DNA of 64,000 bases from Herbiconiux moechotypicola. GTDB taxonomy: Bacteria; Actinomycetota; Actinomycetes; Actinomycetales; Microbacteriaceae. Location of the stretch: the NCBI RefSeq assembly GCF_024979255.1, contig NZ_JANLCN010000015.1:40750-104749 (forward strand), in the 5' to 3' direction. Below, one piece after another: positions 38,840-47,031 of this stretch (position 1 is the first letter of the stretch; every line of letters begins with the position of its first letter). The position numbers and the translations under genes are program-made. Below the pieces are notes generated by a model. The model ran no database searches. It saw only the letters and a list, made by a program, of their open reading frames with translations, and was not told the origin of the DNA.

Positions 38840-39904
38840 ATGACCCATTCCACTGACACGCGCATCCACGACTCTCGCATCCACGACTCTCGCATCCTCG
38901 TCACCGGCGGCTCCGGCTTCATCGCCGGCCATTGCATCCTTCAGCTTCTCCAGCGCGGTGACCGCGTGCGCACCACGGTGCGCGACCTCGGACGGGTGGA
39001 CGCCGTCCGCACTGCGCTGGCCGCCGCCGGCGCCGGGCCCGAGCAGCTGGCGCGGCTCGAGTTCGCCGCCGCCGACCTCTTCTCCGACGACGGCTGGGGC
39101 GCGGCGCTGGAGGGAGTCGACGGCGTACTGCACGTGGCGTCGCCCGTGCATCCCGGACCGGTCGACGACGAGGACGAGCTGATCGTGCCCGCCCGCGACG
39201 GCGCGCTCCGGGTGTTGCGTGCGGCGCGTGCGGCCGGTGTGCGGCGAGTGGTGCTCACCTCGGCCTTCCACGCGGTGGGCTGGGGGCACCCTCACGACGA
39301 CCACGTCTTCACCGAGGACGACTGGACCGTGCTCGACGGCCCGGGTGTCGACGCCTACGGGCGCAGCAAGACGCTCGCCGAGAGGGCCGCGTGGGAGTTC
39401 GCCGCCGAGGCGGGCGACGGCTTCGAGCTGGCGACGGTGCTGCCGGTGGCCGTGATGGGCCCGGTGCTGGGCGGCACGGTCTCGGGCGCGAACCACATCG
39501 TGCAGCGCCTGCTCGCCGGAGCCGTGCCGGCCTATCCCGACCTGTGGTTCCCGATCGTCGACGTGCGCGACGTGGCCGCGGCGCACATCCTGGCCCTCAT
39601 CCGGCCGGAGGCGGCGGGCCGCCGGTTCCTGCTCGCGAGCGACCCGGCCATGCCCATGAAGGAGATCGGCGCCCTGCTCCGTGAAGCCCTCGGCGCCGCC
39701 GCCGCGAAGGTGCCGACGCGGTCGTTGCCGAGCGCCGTGGTGCGGGCCTCGGCCGTGGTGTCGCCCGAGATGCGCGCCATCGTGCCCGACCTCGGTTACG
39801 CGCGGCGGATGTCGAGCGGGCGCGCCCGCACGCTCCTGGGGTGGGTGCCGCGCCCGTCGAGCGAGGCGGTCGTGGCCGCGGGGCGGAGCCTCACGTCGTC
39901 GTGA
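38840..39904 (+). CDS. NAD(P)-dependent reductase of the dihydroflavonol-reductase-like extended SDR group
   Basis: A 354-residue extended SDR. GGSGFIAG binds the cofactor, YGRSKTLAER carries the catalytic Tyr-Lys (YxxxK), and VLHVASPVHPGP and WFPIVDVRDVAAAHILAL are hallmarks of the aldehyde/DFR-like reductases. The N-terminus contains an in-frame 15-bp duplication giving RIHDSRIHDSRI before the first strand. GGGAGGA precedes ATG 38840. Expression is probably controlled by the divergent MmyB-type regulator. The physiological substrate is unknown. Confidence 0.9.
   Translation: MTHSTDTRIHDSRIHDSRILVTGGSGFIAGHCILQLLQRGDRVRTTVRDLGRVDAVRTALAAAGAGPEQLARLEFAAADLFSDDGWGAALEGVDGVLHVASPVHPGPVDDEDELIVPARDGALRVLRAARAAGVRRVVLTSAFHAVGWGHPHDDHVFTEDDWTVLDGPGVDAYGRSKTLAERAAWEFAAEAGDGFELATVLPVAVMGPVLGGTVSGANHIVQRLLAGAVPAYPDLWFPIVDVRDVAAAHILALIRPEAAGRRFLLASDPAMPMKEIGALLREALGAAAAKVPTRSLPSAVVRASAVVSPEMRAIVPDLGYARRMSSGRARTLLGWVPRPSSEAVVAAGRSLTSS
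38861..38890. repeat. Two tandem copies of a 15-bp in-frame repeat
   Basis: CGCATCCACGACTCT occurs twice head to tail and the next seven bases begin a third copy. It encodes RIHDS twice, near the start of the reductase gene. This is a recent slippage-type duplication that lengthens a probably flexible N-terminus. Confidence 0.9.
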
Positions 39905-41129
39905 GGCGGGCGTCGAGCCAGTCGTACATGCGCTGAGCGGTGAGGGTGCGCGCCAGCGGCTGGCAGTGCCCGGCAGCGCCCTCCTCGGCCGTGAACGGCT
40001 GGAGGGTCGACACGGATGCGGTGAGCTCGGCCAGCCGGGCAGACTGGCCGGGCCAGAACTGCTCACCCTCGGGGTCGGTGATGAACAGCGGGGTGGTGAT
40101 GCGGTCGGCCACGTCGGCCATCGTGTACCGCCGCACCTGCTCCAGGGTCTCGGCGTAGCCGAGCGCGACGCCGCCGCTGCCGTACGGTCGCGCCCGGAAC
40201 TGCCAGGTGCGCGCCGTGGCGGGGGAGAGCTTGAGGCCGAAGGCCATCTCCTTGTCGAACTTCTCGGTGTCGCCGGCGTCGAGCAGCTTCGTGAGCGAGT
40301 GCGGCAGGTGCGCCGTCCACGACGTCGACACGTCGACCACGCCCGGGTCGGTGACGGCCGCGGCGAATCGGTGCTCGTAGGCGAGCGCCCGGGCGACCCA
40401 GTAGCCACCCTGGCTGATGCCGTAGAGCCCTACGCGCGCCGCGTCGACTCCGGCCTGGGCGGCCACGAAGTCGTAGACGGGGGTGAGCACGTTCTCCCAG
40501 TCGGGGCGGAAAGGGACGCCGCGCTCGAACAGCTGCGACTGCTGGCCGGGCCCGTCGAACACGAGCACCGTGTAGCCGCGGCGGAGGCCGGCCGCCACAC
40601 AGCTCGCCCAGAGCCCGCCGAGCGACCCGTCGCTCCCGTTGACGGCCACCAGCGCCGCTCCCGTCGGCTCGGCCGGCCGGAACAGGTATCCCGGCATCGA
40701 GTCGGACTCGAGGGGGATGGCGACCCGCTCCACCGGCACGGGCGCGTGGTTCACGAACGCCTCCCACGCATCCTTCTGCTTCGCGAAGGTGGGCGCCAGC
40801 GCGCTCGAGTCGGGCAGGGCGCTCACGGCGTTGACCGCCACCCCGTAGTAGGTGCTCGCCCGCAGGTACGCCCCGGAGGCGCTCGCCCGGTGGCCGGCCA
40901 CGGCAGCGGCGTCCGCGATGGCCGCGACGCGGTCGCCGAGCCGGTCCCACGCGGTGAACCACGCCTCGTGGTCGCCCTTGCCGATGCCGGCCACCGCCGC
41001 GAGCACCTCACCGGGCTCGGAGGAGCCCTCCACGGCGTGACCCAGCACGGTGCGGATCTCGAAGTCGTCGTCCTCGTTCGGCGAGAACGGGGCGATGCGG
41101 TGGGCGTCGTGTCCGGGAAGGTGCGGCAT
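39891..41129 (-). CDS. Alpha/beta-hydrolase, FrsA-like esterase (DUF1100 group)
   Basis: A 412-residue hydrolase. The nucleophile elbow is GISQG with S239, after a strand in RVGLYGISQGGYW. An upstream helical cap region (about 50-135) is typical of the FrsA-like esterase/peptidase group. FITDPEGEQFWPGQ holds the probable acid, and H in EGAAGHCQPLA is the likely catalytic His. There is no signal peptide. ATG 41129 has GGATCGGAG upstream. Its last bases overlap the reductase gene tail to tail by 14 bp. The substrate is unknown. Confidence 0.87.
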   Translation of the reverse strand: MPHLPGHDAHRIAPFSPNEDDDFEIRTVLGHAVEGSSEPGEVLAAVAGIGKGDHEAWFTAWDRLGDRVAAIADAAAVAGHRASASGAYLRASTYYGVAVNAVSALPDSSALAPTFAKQKDAWEAFVNHAPVPVERVAIPLESDSMPGYLFRPAEPTGAALVAVNGSDGSLGGLWASCVAAGLRRGYTVLVFDGPGQQSQLFERGVPFRPDWENVLTPVYDFVAAQAGVDAARVGLYGISQGGYWVARALAYEHRFAAAVTDPGVVDVSTSWTAHLPHSLTKLLDAGDTEKFDKEMAFGLKLSPATARTWQFRARPYGSGGVALGYAETLEQVRRYTMADVADRITTPLFITDPEGEQFWPGQSARLAELTASVSTLQPFTAEEGAAGHCQPLARTLTAQRMYDWLDARLTTT

Positions 41130-41210
41130 GCTCCGATCCTGTCGCGGATGCACGATCTTGTCGATGGGCGGGCCGCCGACGACGCGACGCGGCCGAGCGC
41201 ATCCGCTCGC

Positions 41211-41216
41211 TAGGCT
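41211..41216 (+). promoter_or_regulatory. -10 element TAGGCT of hisD
   Basis: TAGGCT ends nine bases before ATG 41226. The interval (GGTCGGGAG) could itself serve as a ribosome site if transcription began further upstream, so leaderless expression is possible but not certain. Confidence 0.45.
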
Positions 41217-41225
41217 GGTCGGGAG

Positions 41226-42542
41226 ATGATCCAGACCATCGACCTGCGCGGTCAGACCCCGTCCCGAGCCGAGCTCGCCACCGTCGTGCCCCGTGCCGAC
41301 ACCGATGTCACGGTCGCGGCCGAGGCCGCCGCCGCCCTGGTCGAGGCGGTGCGTGTCGACGGTCTCGCCGCTCTGCGCAGCCAGGCCGAGCGGTTCGACG
41401 GGGGCGCCCCGGAGCACGTGCGGGTACCTCAGCAGCACCTCGACGAGGCCCTCGCAGGGCTCGACCCCGCCGTGCGCGCCGCGCTCGAGGAGACCATCTC
41501 CCGTGTGCGGCAGGCCACCGCGGCGCAGATCCCGGATGCGCGCGTCACCACCCTCGCCGACGGTGCGGTGGTGGAGCAGCGCTGGCACCCGGTCGAGCGT
41601 GTCGGCCTCTATGTGCCCGGCGGTAAGGCGGTGTACCCGTCGAGCGTGGTGATGAACGTGGTGCCTGCCCAGCTGGCCGGGGTGGGCTCGCTCGCCATCG
41701 CCTCGCCCCCGCAGAAGGAGTTCGGCGGACGGGTGCACCCGACCGTGCTCGGTGCCGCGGCGCTGCTCGGCGTCACCGAGGTGTACGCCGTGGGCGGCGC
41801 AGGAGCCATCGGAGCGCTGGCGCACGGTGTGGCCGAGATCGGTCTCGAGCCGGTGGAGGTCATCACCGGCCCGGGCAACGTGTTCGTGGCCGCGGCCAAG
41901 CGGGTCGTGCGCGGCCTCGTGGGCATCGACTCCGAGGCGGGCCCCACCGAGATCCTCATCGTGGCCGACGCTTCGGCCGATGCGGCGTTCGTCGCCGCCG
42001 ACCTGGTGAGCCAGGCCGAGCACGACGAACTGGCTGCCGCCGTGCTCGTCACCGACTCCGTGGAGCTCGCCGAGGCCGTGCAGCGCGAGCTCGCCGGCGC
42101 GGCGGCCACCACGACGCACGCCGAGCGTGTGGCCGTCGCCCTCGACGGGCCGCAGTCGGCGATCGTGCTCGTCGACTCCATCGAGGCGGCCTGTGCCTTC
42201 AGCAACGCCTACGGCCCCGAGCACCTCGAGCTGCAGACCGCCGATCCCGACGCCACGCTCGCCGGCATCCACAACGCGGGCGCGATCTTCGTCGGCGCCT
42301 ATTCGCCGGTGAGTCTCGGCGACTACCTGGCGGGCTCGAACCACGTGCTCCCGACCGGCGGTCAGTCCCGCTTCTCGTCGGGGCTCGGCGCCTACACGTT
42401 CCTCCGCCCGCAGCAGCTCATCCGCTACGACCGAGGTGCACTGCGCGAGGTGGCCGACCGCATCGTGGCTCTCGCCGACGCCGAGAACCTGCCCGCCCAC
42501 GGCGACGCCGTGACGGCGCGATTCCGCTCCGGCGACAGCTGA
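41226..42542 (+). CDS. hisD: Histidinol dehydrogenase
   Basis: A 438-residue enzyme that carries out the last two NAD-dependent oxidations of histidine synthesis, from histidinol to histidine. The family signature is present around IDSEAGPTEILIVADASADAAFVAADLVSQAEHDE. GPEHLEL and NHVLPTGGQSRFSSGL contain further conserved catalytic and zinc residues. The other his genes are not in the window. It stands alone between an esterase and two secreted-protein genes. Confidence 0.97.
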   Translation: MIQTIDLRGQTPSRAELATVVPRADTDVTVAAEAAAALVEAVRVDGLAALRSQAERFDGGAPEHVRVPQQHLDEALAGLDPAVRAALEETISRVRQATAAQIPDARVTTLADGAVVEQRWHPVERVGLYVPGGKAVYPSSVVMNVVPAQLAGVGSLAIASPPQKEFGGRVHPTVLGAAALLGVTEVYAVGGAGAIGALAHGVAEIGLEPVEVITGPGNVFVAAAKRVVRGLVGIDSEAGPTEILIVADASADAAFVAADLVSQAEHDELAAAVLVTDSVELAEAVQRELAGAAATTTHAERVAVALDGPQSAIVLVDSIEAACAFSNAYGPEHLELQTADPDATLAGIHNAGAIFVGAYSPVSLGDYLAGSNHVLPTGGQSRFSSGLGAYTFLRPQQLIRYDRGALREVADRIVALADAENLPAHGDAVTARFRSGDS

Positions 42543-42650
42543 CGCGGGGTGCGCACGGGGGAGCGCCGCGACCGCGGCGGGGTGGAGCGCGGTCTGATGC
42601 GGGTGAGAGGGATGCACGTGGAGGGATCGGTTCGAGTGCGGGGGGATCGG

Positions 42651-43361
42651 ATGAGGGAACACGGAAACCGGGCGACCAGGATGCGCCGGGTCGGGGTCGC
42701 GGTGGTCACGGGCTGGGCGGCGCTGACGGCGGCGCTCGTGCCGGCGACGGCCGCGACGGCCGCGACGGCGGCAGGGTCCTCCCTTCCGGTGCCGGAGACG
42801 GTCGTCTCCCTCGAGTTGCCGGGCACGGCCGAGTCCGCCTGGGTGGAACTGGAGCAGGCCGGCCTGTCGGCCGACGACGTCTCGATCGAGACGGCGACGA
42901 ACGACGACGACTGGCTGGTGCTCGCGGTCACGCCGACCACGTTCGGGCTGCACGGCGAGATCGAGACCGACGGGTCGGAGGCGCTGCGGGTGCGCGTGCG
43001 GCTGCTGGGTGACACCGCGGGCATCCGGCCCGATCTGGCGGTGACCGGCTTCGACGCGGCCGGGACCGTCGTCGCGGCCCACGACGAGCGGCTCGATCTC
43101 GAGGCCGAGCCCTCGTCTCCCGGCACCCCTTCGTCTCCCGGCGCTCCGGAGCCCGCTCCGACGGGACAGCCGGGCGAAGGGTCCGACCCCGGTTCCGGCT
43201 CCGCCCCGTCCACAGAGGTGTCGACGGCCCCTGACGGCGGGTCGAGCGTCCTCGGGGCGACCGGTCTCGCGGCGGCGCCGTGGGCGATCGCCGCGGTGCT
43301 GCTGGTGGCCGGCGGGGTGGCAGTCGTCCTCGTGCGCCGTCGTCGCGGGGGTGCGCGATGA
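42651..43361 (+). CDS. Secreted, membrane- or wall-anchored protein with C-terminal LGATG sorting-like signal
   Basis: A 236-residue protein of unknown function. It has a Sec signal (RATRMRRVGVAVVTGWAALTAALVPA, predicted cut after an Ala-Thr-Ala stretch), a mainly beta ectodomain and a Pro/Ser/Gly-rich stalk (about 150-195). A C-terminal LGATG is followed by a hydrophobic helix and RRRRGGAR. That tail resembles sortase signals (LPxTG or LAxTG) but deviates from them. ATG 42651 has a GGGGGG site upstream; ATG 42612 is an alternative. It is coupled (ATGA) to a very large secreted protein gene. Confidence 0.7.
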   Translation: MREHGNRATRMRRVGVAVVTGWAALTAALVPATAATAATAAGSSLPVPETVVSLELPGTAESAWVELEQAGLSADDVSIETATNDDDWLVLAVTPTTFGLHGEIETDGSEALRVRVRLLGDTAGIRPDLAVTGFDAAGTVVAAHDERLDLEAEPSSPGTPSSPGAPEPAPTGQPGEGSDPGSGSAPSTEVSTAPDGGSSVLGATGLAAAPWAIAAVLLVAGGVAVVLVRRRRGGAR

Positions 43362-46300
43362 CCGGCCGCCGTCAGAACACCGTGCGCGCCGTGCGCGCCG
43401 CAGTCAGCGTCGTGACCGCCGCGGCTCTCGTGGCCGGTGCCGCTCTGCTGTCGGGAGGTGCCGCCGCAGCCGCGGCCTTCGGCACCGGGAGCGGGATGGT
43501 GGCCCTCACCGCCGTGCCCGAGTCGACACCCTTCTCGGTGCCCGACGGTTCGGTGCCCGCCGTCGATTCCGAGATCGGCTTCGGGTCGGCCCTCGGCACC
43601 TCGCCCGATGCCACCCTCGATCTCTCGCGATCCCTGGTCGGCACAGGGCTGGACACGGCCGACGGCGCCGCGCTCGTGCGCCTCTCCGTGCTCTCGCCCG
43701 CCACCGACGTCGTGGTGTGGGCGGGGGCCGACACCGAGAGCGGTGCCGCCCCCGTGCTGAGCACCGCGGCGGGGCGCTCGTCGTCGACGGCGGTGCTGCT
43801 GCCGGTGGCGGCGGGCCGCGTCGGCGTGCACGCCTCGGCCGAGGTGCAGCTGCGGGCGGAGGTGCTCGCGGTGTTCCCGGTCACGACGGGCGGCACCGAG
43901 GGCAACGCGGGCGTCGTGGCTCCGGCTCCCGGAGCCACGACGGCACTGCCGAACCCGGTGACGAGGGCCGACACCGCCCACGGTCTGGCGGCCACCACCC
44001 TCGGTAGCGAGCCCGTCGCCATCGGGTTGGTCGGCGACGGCGGAGTGCCGGCCGACGACGTGCGGGCCGTCTACGCCACCGCGACCGTGACCACGCCGAC
44101 GGCGACCACTCTCGTGCTCGACGCCCAGAGCATCCCGCTCGCCGCCGGCACCACCTCGGTCACCACGATCATCACGCCCGACGGCGACGGCCGCACCTTC
44201 GCCCACCTCACGGCCGGCGAGGCCTCTCTGCGCCTCGACGTGCGCGGGTGGGTGGCCGACGCCGCTGACGACACGGCGCGGGCCAACGTGGCAGGGGGGT
44301 ACGTGCCCGCCGCCGATACCGCACCCGTCAGCCTCACACTCGGCGGTGCGCACGACTCGTCGGCCGAGGTTCAGCTCGCCCAGGTCGACGACGCGGCCTA
44401 CAGCGTGGCGCTGGTGTCGGCGACCGGCGCGGGGGAGACGACCCTGATGCAGCTCGGCGCCCCGTACGAGGGCCGGGCACGCGGCGTGGTGGTCGACGGC
44501 GACGGCGGAGCGCAGCCTCAGCTCGTCGTGGCACCCGTCGCGCAGGGCGACGGTGCCGTGGCAGCGGGGACCGCCGCGCTCGAGCTCCGCCGGGGAGCGG
44601 GGGCCGCCACCGTGGCCCCGCTGGGTGACATCCTCGGCGCCGCGCCGGCCCGCGCATCCGGCGACCTCCCCGCCATCACGCTCGACTCGCACGACGACCA
44701 CGACACGGTCGATCTCGGGATGCACGGCTCGGTCGAGCTCTCCGGCGTCGTCGACCCGCAGGGAGCCAGTGTCGACCGGGTGGAGGTCTCCGGCCCCGAC
44801 GGCCTCATCGGCACGGCCGACCTCACCGTGGGCGAGGACGAACGGCTCACCTGGTCGTACCGGGTGTCGGCCCCTCGCGACGGCGATCACCGCTACACCG
44901 CCACCGTGTTCGACCGCGCGGGGGAGAGCGACTCCGACGACGTGCTGCTCGCCGTGCAGGCGGTCGACGCCGACGACACCGTCATCGCCCCCGACGTCAC
45001 GGTCGCCGGAGGCGGCTCGTCGGGGCTGCTGACGCCGCAGGCGGGCGTTCTCCAGGTGACCGAGGGGCCGGAGGTCGCGGAGTCCACCGAGGAAGAGGCG
45101 TGGTTCGACGCGGATCCCGGTGTCTCACCGGGAGATGTCATCGTCTCGGGCACCACCGAGGGTGCGCCCGAGGGCGTGTTCGTCGAGGTCACCGCCGTCG
45201 ACCGAGTCGGGTCACGGTGGCGGGTCGCGACCGTGCCCGCGAAGATCGACCAGGTCTTCCTGCAGGTCGACACGAGCGTGGCCGTGCAGCCCGACGACCC
45301 CGCGGGGGTCGTGGTCGACGACACGCCGGCTCCGGATGCGGAGTCGACGCCGGTCGACGAGGTCGTTGACGAAGGATACAGCGCGGCCGAGGTGCTCGAG
45401 GGCGACGAGGTCGACCTCGCCGACTTCGCCGAGCAGCCGTCCGAGCCGCTCAGCGATCCGGCCTACGACGCGCCGGGCGTGGAGGACCCCGACGACTACG
45501 GGCACGTGGCCGACCCGGCCGGCGCCGGAGACGCCGTGGCCGCGTTCGCCGCGTCGGCTGCGGCCGCCGAGCCCGACCCCGACGACGTCGGCCCCAGCGA
45601 CTTCGGCCTCTCGATGCGCTCGAGCGTCAACCTCAAGGCCACCTACGACCGCGAGACCAAGTCGCCCCGGCTCACCGACCTGACGGCCGCATCCAGCGAC
45701 CCGCAGAAGCTGCTCGACACCCAGTTCCGCGAGATGACGCGCGTCAATGAGACCGGCCTCGTGCTCTCGGCCACCGCGCAGGTCGGCTTCGAGCTCACCT
45801 TCACGCTGCGCACGCACCTCACCTACTCGTGGTTCGCCGTGCACGTGGTGGTCGACGAGCTGACCATGAAGATCGAGACGAAGGTGAAGGTGACGGCCAG
45901 CGCCAAGATCTTCATCTCCTCCACCCTCGAGCACGCCATCCGGAACAAGATCGCGGGCTTCACCCTGCCCACGTTCACGGTGCCGGTCGGACCTGTTCCG
46001 GTGGTCATCACGAACGAGGTCGGGGTGGCGGTGAAGATCGCGATGGCGTGGCAGGCCGCCGCATCGTTGCCGTCGATCGGTTTCACCCGCGTCGACGTGT
46101 CGGGCTTCACCTACTCCACCGAGGCGGGCACGCGATCGCTGTCGAAGGCGCCCGCCATCACCACCACGCCGCTGCTGCCCCAGAAGCTCGACGACGTGGA
46201 GTTCAAGCTCTCCGGCGACTTCTCGGTGGGCCCCGAGGTGACGGTCACCTCGAAGATCTACGGGGTCGCCGGCCCCGAGTTCGCCCTCTCCGGCATGGCC

Positions 46301-46549
46301 GCGCTGAGTGGCTCGGTGAGCAACGTGGGCTCGGTGGTGGGGCTCGACCTCTCGTTCGGTCTCGTCGTGACCTTCGGCGGGCGACTGCAGGTGAAGATCT
46401 TCTCGTGGAGCCTCGCCGATCTGGAGCTGTTCACGATCGCGGCGAAGTTCCCCCTGTTCGTGAAGCACTGGGACCTCGTCGACCTCGGGACGAGTCCGCC
46501 GCAGTCGCCGACGCCCACACCCTCGCCGTCGCCCGCGCCCTCGGGCTAG
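43358..46549 (+). CDS. Very large secreted protein of unknown function
   Basis: A 1063-residue protein with a Sec signal (residues about 1-39). The first 450 residues are Ala/Val/Thr-rich beta structure without recognised repeats. Residues about 470-560 (SVELSGVVDPQGASVDRVEVSGPDGL) resemble an Ig-like or cadherin-type module. An acidic linker covers about 680-760. Residues about 760-1045 are more ordered, with VVVDELTMKIETKVKVTASA and SKIYGVAGPEFALSGMAAL. The end is a Pro/Ser/Thr tail (TPTPSPSPAPSG) typical of wall-associated linkers, without a membrane anchor. ATGA overlap with the preceding surface-protein gene marks an operon. Confidence 0.75.
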   Translation: MTGRRQNTVRAVRAAVSVVTAAALVAGAALLSGGAAAAAAFGTGSGMVALTAVPESTPFSVPDGSVPAVDSEIGFGSALGTSPDATLDLSRSLVGTGLDTADGAALVRLSVLSPATDVVVWAGADTESGAAPVLSTAAGRSSSTAVLLPVAAGRVGVHASAEVQLRAEVLAVFPVTTGGTEGNAGVVAPAPGATTALPNPVTRADTAHGLAATTLGSEPVAIGLVGDGGVPADDVRAVYATATVTTPTATTLVLDAQSIPLAAGTTSVTTIITPDGDGRTFAHLTAGEASLRLDVRGWVADAADDTARANVAGGYVPAADTAPVSLTLGGAHDSSAEVQLAQVDDAAYSVALVSATGAGETTLMQLGAPYEGRARGVVVDGDGGAQPQLVVAPVAQGDGAVAAGTAALELRRGAGAATVAPLGDILGAAPARASGDLPAITLDSHDDHDTVDLGMHGSVELSGVVDPQGASVDRVEVSGPDGLIGTADLTVGEDERLTWSYRVSAPRDGDHRYTATVFDRAGESDSDDVLLAVQAVDADDTVIAPDVTVAGGGSSGLLTPQAGVLQVTEGPEVAESTEEEAWFDADPGVSPGDVIVSGTTEGAPEGVFVEVTAVDRVGSRWRVATVPAKIDQVFLQVDTSVAVQPDDPAGVVVDDTPAPDAESTPVDEVVDEGYSAAEVLEGDEVDLADFAEQPSEPLSDPAYDAPGVEDPDDYGHVADPAGAGDAVAAFAASAAAAEPDPDDVGPSDFGLSMRSSVNLKATYDRETKSPRLTDLTAASSDPQKLLDTQFREMTRVNETGLVLSATAQVGFELTFTLRTHLTYSWFAVHVVVDELTMKIETKVKVTASAKIFISSTLEHAIRNKIAGFTLPTFTVPVGPVPVVITNEVGVAVKIAMAWQAAASLPSIGFTRVDVSGFTYSTEAGTRSLSKAPAITTTPLLPQKLDDVEFKLSGDFSVGPEVTVTSKIYGVAGPEFALSGMAALSGSVSNVGSVVGLDLSFGLVVTFGGRLQVKIFSWSLADLELFTIAAKFPLFVKHWDLVDLGTSPPQSPTPTPSPSPAPSG

Positions 46550-46552
46550 GCT
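46547..46552 (+). promoter_or_regulatory. -10 element TAGGCT sharing the upstream stop codon
   Basis: The TAG stop of the secreted-protein gene forms the first half of TAGGCT. Six bases later comes ATG 46559 with no ribosome site, so the downstream transcript is probably leaderless. Confidence 0.5.
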
Positions 46553-46558
46553 CCCGGC

Positions 46559-46972
46559 ATGGCCGAGATCAAGACCCGCCCCACCGGTGCCGACGTGACG
46601 GCCTTCCTCGACGCGGTCGAGCCGGCCAGACGGAGCGCCGAGGGTCACGTGCTCCGCGAGCTGTTCGAGGCGGTGACGGGGGAGCCTGGCACGATGTGGG
46701 GTCCGACGATGGTCGGTTTCGGGCGGGCGGAGTACACGAACACCTCGGGCGCCCACGAGATGTTCGTCGTGGGTTTCTCACCCCGTCGGGGCGCGCTCAC
46801 CCTCTACGGCGTGCACGACGGCTACGCCACGGAGCCCGACCCACTCCTGCTCAGTCTCGGCCCCCACACCACCGGCAAGGCCTGCCTCTACATCACGCGC
46901 CTCGACGCCGTCGACCGCACCGTGCTCGAGGCCCTCGTCACCCGGGCCTGGGCCGCTCACACCACTGCCTGA
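46559..46972 (+). CDS. DUF1801 domain protein
   Basis: A 137-residue soluble protein of the DUF1801/YdhG-like group: VTAFLDAVEPARRSAEGHVLRELFEAVTGEPG, then MVGFGRAEYTN and the closing GKACLYITRLDAVDRTVLEALV. The fold is common and its biochemical role is unknown. Its probable promoter starts inside the stop codon of the gene before it. Confidence 0.85.
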   Translation: MAEIKTRPTGADVTAFLDAVEPARRSAEGHVLRELFEAVTGEPGTMWGPTMVGFGRAEYTNTSGAHEMFVVGFSPRRGALTLYGVHDGYATEPDPLLLSLGPHTTGKACLYITRLDAVDRTVLEALVTRAWAAHTTA

Positions 46973-47031
46973 CCGTTGTGGCGCCGTCCGCACCGGCGCT
47001 AGCGTGGGAGTCGAGCTGAGGGGAGTGTGCG

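Noticed and set aside
42549..43082. Continuation of the esterase frame upstream into hisD and the surface-protein gene
   Set aside because: This is the antisense shadow of hisD; the esterase begins at ATG 41129.
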